Assembly (NCBI GenBank): GCA_035255845.1
Contig: DATEZE010000321.1
Location: 1 to 17,349 of the forward strand
Direction: 5' to 3'
DNA length: 17,349 bases
Source: JALORV01 sp035255845
GTDB lineage: Bacteria > Pseudomonadota > Gammaproteobacteria > Burkholderiales > Burkholderiaceae_F
Positions 1-7,324 of the stretch are shown here, one piece after another (position 1 is the stretch's first letter; the number at the start of each line of letters is the position of its first letter). A program made the position numbers and the translations under genes. The notes under the pieces were generated by a model. The model had not been told where the DNA came from. It did not search any database and saw nothing but the letters and a program-made list of their open reading frames with translations.

Positions 1-899
1 ACGAACACGACGCGCTCTGCGAGCCGCGACAGAAGGCCGAGCTTCAGAAGCCTATTGAAGACCGCTACGACAAACGCGATCCCCATGCCGGATGCGAGGC
101 CGACGATGATCGTCAAGTCCGTCGGGGCATCCGCCGGCAGCACAAAATGCTCGACGACGATCGCAGCGATCGCCGAAATCACGGTCAGGACGAGGAGCGA
201 GCGCGAGCCCGGTGCGCCGTCCGGCTCCGTGAGCGATCGGGCCTCCAACGGGAGGGCAGGGACCATTTTCGGAAAGAACAGCGACACGAGGACGACAAAG
301 GCGGCGTAAAGGCCCGTGAGCACGAACCCGGGAATAAACGCGCCCGCGTACATGTCGCCAACGGACTTGCCCAACTGATCGGCCATGATGATCAGCACCA
401 GCGACGGCGGAATGATTTGCGCCAGCGTGCCCGACGCCGCGATCACGCCGGAGGCCAGGCGGCGGTCGTAGCCGTAGCGCAGCATGATCGGCAGCGAGAT
501 CAGACCCATCGATATCACCGAGGCCGCGACGACGCCGGTGGTCGCCGCGAGCAGAGCGCCGACGAAGATCACGGCGAATGCGAGTCCCCCTCGGACCGGA
601 CCGAACACCTGACCAATCGTGTCAAGCAGGTCCTCGGCCATACCGCTGCGTTCGAGCACCAGCCCCATGAACGTGAAGAAGGGAATGGCGAGCAGGGTTT
701 CGTTGCTCATCACCCCCCATAGACGCTCCGGCATGGCCTGAAACAGCGTCGCATCCAGCAGCCCGAGTTCGATGCCGAGCAGGCCGAAGCCGATGCCGAC
801 CGCACCCAGCGAAAACGCCACTGGATAACCGATGAGCAAGCAGACAACCAGCGCCCCGAACATCAGGGGCGCCATGTTGTTGATCAGGAACTGCGTCAT
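1..899 (-). CDS. TRAP transporter large permease (DctM/FcbT3-TakM type), 3' part outside window
   Basis: Large membrane subunit of a TRAP transporter, which carries a solute delivered by a periplasmic receptor across the inner membrane using an ion gradient. About 299 residues are visible and the frame is open at the window edge, so the C-terminus is missing. The N-terminus has the DctM pattern: a first helix (roughly residues 10-30), then SNETLLAIPFFTFMG, ERSGMAEDLL, a Gly/Ala-rich helix with ATTGVVAASVISMGLISLP, RYGYDRRLASGVIAASGTLAQIIPPS and ADQLGKSVGDMYAGAFIPG. The insert after the PALPLEARSL stretch, with extra helices, is what the COG4664 branch (mannitol/chloroaromatic TRAP) shows. The ATG overlaps the dctQ stop (ATGA), so the two are translationally coupled. 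No receptor gene (DctP) is visible; it may lie beyond the left edge. Substrate unknown. Confidence 0.93.
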   Translation of the reverse strand, partial: MTQFLINNMAPLMFGALVVCLLIGYPVAFSLGAVGIGFGLLGIELGLLDATLFQAMPERLWGVMSNETLLAIPFFTFMGLVLERSGMAEDLLDTIGQVFGPVRGGLAFAVIFVGALLAATTGVVAASVISMGLISLPIMLRYGYDRRLASGVIAASGTLAQIIPPSLVLIIMADQLGKSVGDMYAGAFIPGFVLTGLYAAFVVLVSLFFPKMVPALPLEARSLTEPDGAPGSRSLLVLTVISAIAAIVVEHFVLPADAPTDLTIIVGLASGMGIAFVVAVFNRLLKLGLLSRLAERVVF

Positions 900-1486
900 G
901 CCTGCTCACCCCGCGACTTCAGGATTTCCTCGGCGAGCAATTCCTCTGAAGTCTTGACCTGCTGCTTCGCGGTGGGATCGGGACCGTGTCCGGTTAGGAA
1001 CGCCGCGTACTTGATGAGTTGGGAGACGCCCTGCAGCGACAGCAGGGCGAAGCCGATCGGCACCAGCAGTCGCGCTGGCCAGATGATCAGACCCCCGGCG
1101 TTGCTGGACATTTCACCGCGCTGAAGCGCCTGCATGAAGACTGGCCACGACAGGTAAAGAATCAGCAGGGATACAGGGAGCAGAAAGAACAGCGTGCCCA
1201 GCACGTCGATCCAGGCCTGCGTGCGCTTGCTCAGGCGGCCGGCGACGACGTCGATCCGCACCATTTCGTTTTGTTGCAGCGTGTACGGGGCGGCGAAGAG
1301 GAAAATGGCCGAGAACAGGTACCACTGCAGTTCCAGCCAGGAATTGGACGAGATGTTCAGCAGGTAACGGATGACCGCGTTGCCCGCGCTGATCAGGGTG
1401 ACGATCAGGATCAGCCACATCACGACGCGGAAGATCCGACGGTTGATTTCGTCGATGGCGCGCGACAAAGCGAGCAGTGCGGACAT
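896..1486 (-). CDS. TRAP transporter small permease (DctQ, COG4665-like)
   Basis: Small membrane subunit of the TRAP system, partner of the large permease that follows with a 4-base overlap. The 196-residue protein has four predicted helices (about residues 17-37, 52-70, 88-112 and 133-155), with the typical SSNSWLELQWYLFSAIFLF stretch after helix 1 and NEMVRIDV before helix 3. These features point to the COG4665 branch (FcbT2/TakQ), matching the large subunit. The C-terminal 30 residues are charged and cytoplasmic, a little longer than many relatives. A GGGGGA ribosome binding site lies 7 bases before the ATG. The gene starts 83 bases after argH on the same strand with no clear U-tailed terminator between, so read-through from argH is possible. 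Confidence 0.93.
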   Translation of the reverse strand: MSALLALSRAIDEINRRIFRVVMWLILIVTLISAGNAVIRYLLNISSNSWLELQWYLFSAIFLFAAPYTLQQNEMVRIDVVAGRLSKRTQAWIDVLGTLFFLLPVSLLILYLSWPVFMQALQRGEMSSNAGGLIIWPARLLVPIGFALLSLQGVSQLIKYAAFLTGHGPDPTAKQQVKTSEELLAEEILKSRGEQA

Positions 1487-1523
1487 GTCGAGTTCCCCCT
1501 CAGGAAACCAGCGCGTCAGCCTT

Positions 1524-1541
1524 CCCCAGCAAAGGCCGGGG
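1524..1541 (-). terminator. possible hairpin between argH and dctQ
   Basis: On the minus strand CCCCGGC-CTTT-GCTGGGG can form a 7-pair stem (one G-U) with a 4-base loop. It sits 28 bases after the argH stop codon and before the dctQ ribosome site. No U-tract follows, so it may be a weak or Rho-assisted terminator, an mRNA-processing hairpin, or chance in GC-rich DNA. Confidence 0.25.
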
Positions 1542-1569
1542 CGATTCTATCTGCGAAATCCGCGCAACC

Positions 1570-2994
1570 CTAGGGTTCGCCGGCGAGCGATTCTCGCCAT
1601 GCTTGGACGCGCTCGAGTACCCGGCTGGGCGCGGTCCCGCCGCGATGGTCCCTGGCCGCAACCGAGGCGTCGAGGCCGAGCAGCGCGGCGACGTCTGCGC
1701 CCACTTGCGGTGCGACGCCTGCCAGTTCGGTCGGTGAAAGTTCGGTCAGTTCAACGCCACGCGAGGATGCCAGCCGCACCGCACGTGCCACTGCCTCATG
1801 GGCTTCCCGGAACGGCATGCCACGGCGCACAAGGTGGTCGGCCAGGTCGGTCGCGGTCGAGTGGCCTTCGGCCGCCGCGCGGCGCAGCGCGGCCGTGTCG
1901 ACCACGATGCCCGGCACCATCTCGATAAAGGCGCGCAGCGTGTCGATCACCGTGTCGACCGTGTCGAACAGCGGCTCCTTGTCTTCCTGGTTGTCCTTGT
2001 TGTAGGCGAGCGGCTGGCCCTTCATCAGTGTCAGCAGCGCCATCAGGTGGCCGATGACGCGGCCGCTCTTGCCGCGTGCCAGCTCCGGAACGTCCGGATT
2101 CTTCTTCTGCGGCATGATCGACGAACCGGTCGTGAACCGGTCGGGCAGCTGCACGAAGCCAAAGCGCGGGCTCATCCAGAGCACGAGCTCCTCGGCCAGC
2201 CGCGAGACGTGCACCATTATCAGCGCGGCCGCCGCCGCGAACTCGATCGCGAAGTCGCGATCGCTGACCGCGTCCAGCGAGTTTTCGGCGATGCCCTCGA
2301 AGCCGAGCCGCTGCGCCACAAATTCGCGATCGATCGGGTAGGTCGTGCCGGCGAGCGCCGCTGCGCCGAGCGGCAGACGATTCACGCGCCGGCGGGCGTC
2401 GACGAGTCGCTCGCGGTCGCGCTCGAACATCTCGACATAGGCGAGCAAGTGATGGCCGAAGGTCACCGGCTGCGCCACCTGTAGATGGGTAAAGCCGGGC
2501 ATCACGGTGCCCGCATGTTGCGCCGCCTGCTCGACCAAGGCCTTCTGCATGCCTCGCAGCAGCGCGACGATGCGGTCGATCTCGCCACGCAGCCACAGGC
2601 GCAGGTCGGTCGCGACCTGGTCATTGCGCGAGCGGCCCGTATGCAAGCGTTTGCCGGCGTCACCGACGAGATCGGTGAGCCGCTTCTCGATATTCAGGTG
2701 CACGTCCTCGAGTGCGAGCCGCCAGTCGAACTCGCCGCGCTCGATCTCGCCGCGGACCTGCGTCAGCCCGCGCTCGATCGCCGCGAGGTCATCCGCGCTG
2801 ATGATCTCCTGCCGCGCCAGCATCGCCGCGTGTGCCAGCGATCCTTCGATGTCCGCGAATGCCAGTCGCCGATCGAAGCTCACCGATGCGGTGTAGCGCA
2901 GCACGAAATCGGCGACCGGTTCGTCGAAACGACCGGACCACGCGCTGCTTTTCGAGCCTAAGGGATCGGATGGTTTCGCGGGGTGCTCTGACAT
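1570..2994 (-). CDS. argH: argininosuccinate lyase
   Basis: Catalyses the last step of arginine synthesis, argininosuccinate to arginine plus fumarate, as a cytosolic tetramer of the fumarase/aspartase superfamily. From the chosen ATG the protein has 474 residues, normal for the family (about 460-475). Visible marks are AWSGRFDEPVADFVLRYTAS near the N-terminus, LEDVHLNIEKRL, GKRLHTGRSRNDQVATD, GFTHLQVAQP with the catalytic-region His, and the superfamily signature GSSIMPQKKNPD around residues 290-301. The frame could start farther upstream (3090), but a TATAAT element at 3064-3069 would put the transcript start near 3057, which rules that out; the ATG at 2994 gives MSEHPAKPSDPLGS, a normal short leader. 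No good Shine-Dalgarno is seen before it. Divergent from the sensor kinase, the same arrangement as argH next to fimS-algR in Pseudomonas. Confidence 0.97.
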   Translation of the reverse strand: MSEHPAKPSDPLGSKSSAWSGRFDEPVADFVLRYTASVSFDRRLAFADIEGSLAHAAMLARQEIISADDLAAIERGLTQVRGEIERGEFDWRLALEDVHLNIEKRLTDLVGDAGKRLHTGRSRNDQVATDLRLWLRGEIDRIVALLRGMQKALVEQAAQHAGTVMPGFTHLQVAQPVTFGHHLLAYVEMFERDRERLVDARRRVNRLPLGAAALAGTTYPIDREFVAQRLGFEGIAENSLDAVSDRDFAIEFAAAAALIMVHVSRLAEELVLWMSPRFGFVQLPDRFTTGSSIMPQKKNPDVPELARGKSGRVIGHLMALLTLMKGQPLAYNKDNQEDKEPLFDTVDTVIDTLRAFIEMVPGIVVDTAALRRAAAEGHSTATDLADHLVRRGMPFREAHEAVARAVRLASSRGVELTELSPTELAGVAPQVGADVAALLGLDASVAARDHRGGTAPSRVLERVQAWRESLAGEP

Positions 2995-3063
2995 AATCGT
3001 TTCGAGGGGAGGGCGGCTGTGCCTCGAACCGAGGACCACCATCGCGTCTGTGAGCGGTCGCCG

Positions 3064-3069
3064 ATTATA
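3064..3069 (-). promoter_or_regulatory. candidate -10 box for argH
   Basis: A perfect TATAAT on the minus strand in the 80-base gap between the divergent argH and sensor kinase genes. A start of transcription about 7 bases downstream gives an argH leader of roughly 60 bases. No good -35 hexamer is found at 16-18 bases (the sequence there is AGGTGG/CAGGTG), so an activator may be needed or the match may be accidental. It lies only 6 bases from the kinase GTG start, so the two genes share control DNA. Confidence 0.4.
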
Positions 3070-3074
3070 GGTTT

Positions 3075-4118
3075 GTGAAGCCGTCGCCACCTGCGATCAA
3101 GGGACCGCTGGCCCGCGCAGAGACCGCGGTGCCGACGCCGCGTCGGGTCATCCCGGACGGCTGCAACATGGGGGTGCTGATGCGGGTCATCGGCATCGTG
3201 GCCACCATTTCGCTGACCGCGGCCGTCGCCGACGCCGCGAGCCCGGCCGAAGCAGTCGGCGGGTTTCTGCATATCACGTCGCTCGCAGCCCCGGCGACGC
3301 TCACGACGTTGATGCTCTGGTGCGCCGAGCGGCGCGCACTGCCCCCGCTAGATGCGCCGTTGCAGCGTGCGGTCGCCTGGTTGACCGCGGCGCTCGTCGC
3401 CTACGTCTTCACGCTGGTGCTGCGGGTCGACGCTGGGCCGTGGATGCCGTTTGGCCACGCGCTTGCCGGCGGCGCGTTCGGCGCAGGCGTGCAGCACTAC
3501 TACGAGCTACGCGAGCGCGCGTTTTCGCCCGCGGTGGCCGAGGCGAAGTACCAGGCCCTGCAGTCCCGGATCCGCCCGCACTTCCTCTTCAACAGTCTGA
3601 ACGCGGTACTCGCGATCATCCGTACGGAGCCGGCCAAGGCCGAACGCATGCTCGAATCTATCGCCGAACTGTTCCGCGCCGTGATGGCCGATACGCGCAA
3701 GCTGGTGCCGCTGGCGCAGGAGATTGAGCTCTGCCGCAACTATGTGGAGATCGAACAAACGCGGCTCGGGAATAGGCTGGCCGTTGACTGGCAAATCGGG
3801 GCATACCACCCCCGGGCAAAAGTGCCACAGTTGCTTCTGCAGCCGGTGATCGAAAACGCGATTCGGTACGGCGCGGAAAAGCTGCCAGGCCGCGCCAATA
3901 TCGTCGTTCGGGTACGACAGCATGGCTTCACGCTGGAGATGTTCGTCAGCAATCCGATTGCCCCAGAGCGCCCGGAGCGCGAAGGCAACCAGATCGGACT
4001 GGCCAACATTCGCGGACGGCTGGCACTGATGTATGACCTCGAAGCAAAAGTCGAAACGCAGGTCAGGCGCGACCGCTTCGAGCTGACGATGACCTTGCCG
4101 GTCGAAAAGCGCGCCTGA
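3075..4118 (+). CDS. algZ: LytS/AlgZ-family sensor histidine kinase
   Basis: Inner-membrane sensor kinase expected to phosphorylate the LytTR regulator encoded 10 bases downstream. 347 residues from a GTG start (the only early start in frame; weak ATAGG ribosome site). After a short cytoplasmic leader with the IPDGCNMGVLMRV motif seen in betaproteobacterial AlgZ-like proteins, there are about four hydrophobic segments (residues 33-53, 65-82, 97-117, 125-142) with very short loops and no periplasmic sensor domain. The His_kinase domain (PF06580) has RIRPHFLFNSLNAVLAIIR with the phospho-acceptor His169. The ATPase part has QPVIENAIRYG (N box) and NQIGLANIRGRL (G box). All key motifs are present, so it should be active. 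The symbol is assigned from family and from gene order shared with Pseudomonas fimS-algR; the signal is unknown. Confidence 0.88.
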   Translation: MKPSPPAIKGPLARAETAVPTPRRVIPDGCNMGVLMRVIGIVATISLTAAVADAASPAEAVGGFLHITSLAAPATLTTLMLWCAERRALPPLDAPLQRAVAWLTAALVAYVFTLVLRVDAGPWMPFGHALAGGAFGAGVQHYYELRERAFSPAVAEAKYQALQSRIRPHFLFNSLNAVLAIIRTEPAKAERMLESIAELFRAVMADTRKLVPLAQEIELCRNYVEIEQTRLGNRLAVDWQIGAYHPRAKVPQLLLQPVIENAIRYGAEKLPGRANIVVRVRQHGFTLEMFVSNPIAPERPEREGNQIGLANIRGRLALMYDLEAKVETQVRRDRFELTMTLPVEKRA

Positions 4119-4128
4119 AGGGCACGTC

Positions 4129-4902
4129 ATGCTGAACGTGATGATCGTCGACGATGAGCCGCCAGCGCGCGCGCGCCTGGGACAGGTGCTGCGCGACTGC
4201 TCCGAGCAGGTATCGCTGCAGCTCGTCGGCGAGGCAGGCGGCGGCATTCGCGGGCTCGAGGAAGTCGACCGCCTGAACCCCGACGTCGTGCTGCTGGATG
4301 TTCACATGCCGGACATGAGCGGCATCGAGGTCGCGCGGCACCTGGCCCAGCGCAGCAATCCTCCGGCAGTGATCTTCGTCACCGCCTACGATGAGCATGC
4401 GCTCGAAGCCTTCGAGGTGCGTGCGCTCGACTACCTGATGAAGCCGGTGCGGGCGGAGCGACTCGTTGCGGCGCTTGCGCGAGCCGAGCGCTTCCGCACG
4501 CACGAACCGCGCATCGAGGATCTCGCGAAGACCATCGGTTCAGTGCGATCGCACGTCACGGTCTCCGAGCGCGGCCGCATGATCCTGGTTCCGGTCGACG
4601 ACATCGTCTACCTGCGCGCCGAGCTGAAGTACGTCACGATTCGAACAGGGGCGCGTGAACACCTGACCGAGGAATCGCTCACCTCGCTCGAGAGCGAATT
4701 TGGCGAGCGCTTCGTGCGGATCCATCGCAATGCGCTAGTCGCACGCAAATCGATCCTCGGATTCCAGCGCGTGCGCGGCAGCATCGACGAGGATGGCGAA
4801 TCCTCCGAGGGCCACTGGGAAGTGCTGCTTAAAGACGTGCCCGAGCGCCTGCCGATCAGCCGCAGGCAGTGGCCCACCGTGAAGGCGGCTGCGCGTCAAT
4901 AG
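4129..4902 (+). CDS. algR: LytTR-family response regulator (AlgR-like)
   Basis: DNA-binding response regulator of 257 residues, partner of the kinase just upstream (10-base gap, AGGG ribosome site). The receiver domain (residues 1-120) has the acidic pocket D8-D9, phospho-acceptor D57 in LLDVHMPDMSG, T85 in FVTAYDEHALEAFEV and K105 in DYLMKPV. The LytTR domain (about 140-250) has VDDIVYLRAELKYVTIRT, LTSLESEFGERFVRIHRNALV and ends at the RLPISRRQWPTVK strand. The EFGERFVRIHRNALV block is the most conserved part of LytTR proteins. In Pseudomonas the equivalent gene lies directly before hemC; here a reverse-strand cassette separates them. Targets cannot be read from the sequence. The next gene converges with a 15-base gap and no obvious terminator. 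Confidence 0.92.
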   Translation: MLNVMIVDDEPPARARLGQVLRDCSEQVSLQLVGEAGGGIRGLEEVDRLNPDVVLLDVHMPDMSGIEVARHLAQRSNPPAVIFVTAYDEHALEAFEVRALDYLMKPVRAERLVAALARAERFRTHEPRIEDLAKTIGSVRSHVTVSERGRMILVPVDDIVYLRAELKYVTIRTGAREHLTEESLTSLESEFGERFVRIHRNALVARKSILGFQRVRGSIDEDGESSEGHWEVLLKDVPERLPISRRQWPTVKAAARQ

Positions 4903-4917
4903 CCCCGACGCCCGGCA

Positions 4918-5292
4918 TCAGGCGCTCTCGGCTGCGTCGAAATCGAGTTCGACCTTGGCGCCGTTCGGGTCGTGGAAAAACAGCTGCCACGTATTCGACT
5001 CGCGTTGTCGTCGCAGTTCGTAAGGCACCTTCGCGTCGTCGAGCCGTTGTTTGATCGTTGCCAGGCCGTGGGCCGAGAACGCCACGTGGTCGAGCACGCC
5101 GGCGCGTTGCGCAGGCAGAGTTCGCCCCCCAACGATGTGGAGCACGGCGTTGCCATTGACGCAGAGCCAGGCGCCGGCGAATCCAAGATCGGGTCGCGGC
5201 CCTGGTACAAGGCCGAGCAAATCGCCATAGAAGCGAACCGTGCGGTCGACGTCGTCGGTCAGCACCGTGAAATGGTTCAACCCCAGAATCAT
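4918..5292 (-). CDS. VOC (glyoxalase-fold) family protein
   Basis: Small cytosolic metalloenzyme-like protein of 124 residues with one complete vicinal-oxygen-chelate unit (two beta-alpha-beta modules). It starts LNHFTVLTDDVDRTVRFYGDLLGL, the usual first module, followed by PRPDLGFAGAWLCVNG and the second module from VLDHVAFSAHGL to FHDPNGAKVELDF. Candidate metal ligands are H7, H69 and E115. The reaction cannot be named: members include glyoxalases, lyases, epimerases, dioxygenases and resistance proteins. It starts 12 bases after tctA with its own GAGG ribosome site and is the last gene of the tct operon, which suggests it acts on the imported compound or a product of it. Convergent with the response regulator gene. 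Confidence 0.85.
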   Translation of the reverse strand: MILGLNHFTVLTDDVDRTVRFYGDLLGLVPGPRPDLGFAGAWLCVNGNAVLHIVGGRTLPAQRAGVLDHVAFSAHGLATIKQRLDDAKVPYELRRQRESNTWQLFFHDPNGAKVELDFDAAESA

Positions 5293-5304
5293 TGTTTGCC
5301 TCGT

Positions 5305-6810
5305 TCAGATGCGCGATGGTGCCGCTGCGGCACCTTGCCGCGCGCGGCGTAAGACGAGCGGAGCGAGCCACACCAGCAGTGTCGTTGCCGCCAGTGTGCC
5401 CGCAATCGGTCGCGTGACGAATTCGAGCAAATTGCCCTCGGCCTTGATCAGCGACGAAACGAAATTCTCTTCGAGCATGCCGCCGAGCACGACGCCGAGG
5501 ATCGCCGGTGCAATCGGAAACCCGTTGTCTTCAAGGATGTAGGCGATGACGCCGGCGACCAGCATGACGCCGACGTCGAACAGTGAGTTGTTGATCGCGA
5601 ACGTTCCGACGATGCAGAAAATGAGGATCAGCGGCATCAGGATTTGCCGTGGCACCTTGAGGATCTGCTTGGCGGCCTTGATGCAAAGCATGCCAAGCGG
5701 AACCATGATGATATTGGCGACGATGAACAGCAAGAACACCGCATAGATATTTTGCGGGTTGGTCGTGAACAGCGTCGGACCCGGATTCATGTTCTTCATG
5801 TACAGGACGCCGATCACGATCGCCGTGATCGAATCGCCCGGGATGCCGAAAACGAGCGCCGGAATCCAAGCGCCGGCCAGTGCACTGTTGTTGGCCGAGC
5901 CCGACTCGACGATGCCTTCGACGTGACCCGTTCCAAACTTCTGCGGCTCCTTCGAGAACTTCTTGCTGACCGCGTACGACATCCACGCGGCGATGTCGGC
6001 TCCTGCTCCCGGCAGTGCGCCGACCAGCGTGCCGAGCGCACTCCCGCGCAGGATCTGCAGCCAGTACTTTTTGGCGAGGCCCCACTGGCCGCTGAAGACG
6101 TTGCCGACGTGCCCGACGACGAGTTCGCCTTGCGGACTCGTATCGGCCGCGAACCGGATGATTTCGGAAACCGCAAACATCCCGATCATCATCGGGATCA
6201 TGCCGACGCCGCCCATCAACTCACTGTTTCCGAGAGTGAAGCGCGGATGCCCTGCAGGATTGCCGAGCCCGACGCAGGCCACCAGCAACCCGAGGAAGAG
6301 TGTCAACAATCCCTTCAACGGTCGATCTGACGTGATGAAAACCGCGCAGGTGAGTCCTAGCAGCACCAGCCAGAAATACTCGAATGAGCTGAAGCGGATC
6401 GCGAACTCGGCCAATGCGGGCGCGGCCACAATCAGCACGGCGGTGCCGAACAGGCCGCCGACCGCCGAGAAGACGAGCCCAGCGCCGAGAGCGAGCTCGG
6501 CCTGTCCTTTGCGCGTCATCGCAAAGGCTTCGTCCGTGTACGCGGCTGACGCTGGCGTGCCGGGAATCCGCAGCAGGCAGCCTGGAATGTCGCCGGAAAA
6601 AATCGCCATCGCCGTCGCGGTGACAATCGCCGCGATCGCGGGAATCGGCGGCATGAAAAACGTCACGGGCACCAGCAGCGCGGTTGCCATCGTCGCTGTC
6701 AATCCGGGAACCGCGCCGACGAACAGACCGAAGAGCGAAGCGAGCACCATCACGAGGATGGTGTACGGCTCGAAGACTGTCGAGAACGCCTGGACGAGGG
6801 CGGCCCACAT
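5305..6810 (-). CDS. tctA: tripartite tricarboxylate transporter large permease TctA
   Basis: Main membrane subunit of a tripartite tricarboxylate (TTT) transporter, which takes up organic acids delivered by a periplasmic receptor. 501 residues, the normal length of PF01970 proteins, with about 10-12 hydrophobic segments. Family marks include GAVPGLTATMATALLVPVTF near residue 35, DIPGCLLRIPGTPASAAYTDE, then FGTGHVEGIVESGSANNSAL and AWIPALVFGIPGDSITAIVIG in the second half. These two Gly/Pro-rich loops are the duplicated signature of the family. Starts 21 bases after tctB with a GAGA ribosome site. Gene order tctC-tctB-tctA is the usual one. The substrate may be citrate or another carboxylate, but it is not fixed by the permease sequence. 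Confidence 0.95.
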   Translation of the reverse strand: MWAALVQAFSTVFEPYTILVMVLASLFGLFVGAVPGLTATMATALLVPVTFFMPPIPAIAAIVTATAMAIFSGDIPGCLLRIPGTPASAAYTDEAFAMTRKGQAELALGAGLVFSAVGGLFGTAVLIVAAPALAEFAIRFSSFEYFWLVLLGLTCAVFITSDRPLKGLLTLFLGLLVACVGLGNPAGHPRFTLGNSELMGGVGMIPMMIGMFAVSEIIRFAADTSPQGELVVGHVGNVFSGQWGLAKKYWLQILRGSALGTLVGALPGAGADIAAWMSYAVSKKFSKEPQKFGTGHVEGIVESGSANNSALAGAWIPALVFGIPGDSITAIVIGVLYMKNMNPGPTLFTTNPQNIYAVFLLFIVANIIMVPLGMLCIKAAKQILKVPRQILMPLILIFCIVGTFAINNSLFDVGVMLVAGVIAYILEDNGFPIAPAILGVVLGGMLEENFVSSLIKAEGNLLEFVTRPIAGTLAATTLLVWLAPLVLRRARQGAAAAPSRI

Positions 6811-6831
6811 CGGTTGATCTCGGGGCGCGCG

Positions 6832-7305
6832 CTACCAGGCGTACGGGGTCAGAAAGCCCCACGGCAGCGGCACGCGCAGGAGCTTGTAGAACGCGAAGTG
6901 GATCGCCAGCGTCGCAATCGCCGAGGTGATGACCGTGCGCTTCCATCCGACGCCGAACATACGAAAGAGCACGGTGAGAATGACGAAGGACGTCAGCAGG
7001 AACCCGAGTCGATCGACGGCGGCTACGTAGAACACGACCGAGCCGATGACGGCGAGCACGCCGGCGACATGGCGTGGTGAACGCACCCATGGATCGAACC
7101 GGATCAACGGGACCTGCGCGCGAATTCGCCAGCCGCGTGCAATAAGGATCAGGCCACCAACGGCGAGGCCAACGGCAATCAGCGACGGAAACAACGCCGG
7201 CCCGACGCGCTGCGCGGGGACCATCGGGTACGACGCCGTGATGACCAGTACTGCGGCCGCCAGCGCCAGAAGCAAAAGGCCGAAGACGGCGTCGTTGAGC
7301 TTCAC
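6832..7305 (-). CDS. tctB: tripartite tricarboxylate transporter small permease TctB
   Basis: Small, poorly conserved membrane subunit (157 residues) of the TTT transporter. Four hydrophobic segments are visible: residues about 6-25, 33-58, 77-95 and 98-150 (the last holding two helices). The pattern YPMVPAQRVGPALFPSLIAVGLAVGG after helix 1 and DRLGFLLTSFVILTVLFRMFG later is typical of PF07331. The start is GTG (MKLNDAVFG); no clear Shine-Dalgarno precedes it, so it is probably translated by coupling with tctC, which ends 19 bases upstream. Confidence 0.9.
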   Translation of the reverse strand: MKLNDAVFGLLLLALAAAVLVITASYPMVPAQRVGPALFPSLIAVGLAVGGLILIARGWRIRAQVPLIRFDPWVRSPRHVAGVLAVIGSVVFYVAAVDRLGFLLTSFVILTVLFRMFGVGWKRTVITSAIATLAIHFAFYKLLRVPLPWGFLTPYAW

Positions 7306-7324
7306 GGACGGTGGATGCGCGAGA

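Noticed and set aside
2240..2265. GCGATCGC-type octamers, possible HIP1-like repeat
   Set aside because: Scattered single hits with no spacing or enrichment beyond what the GC-rich, CGATCG-prone codon use would give.
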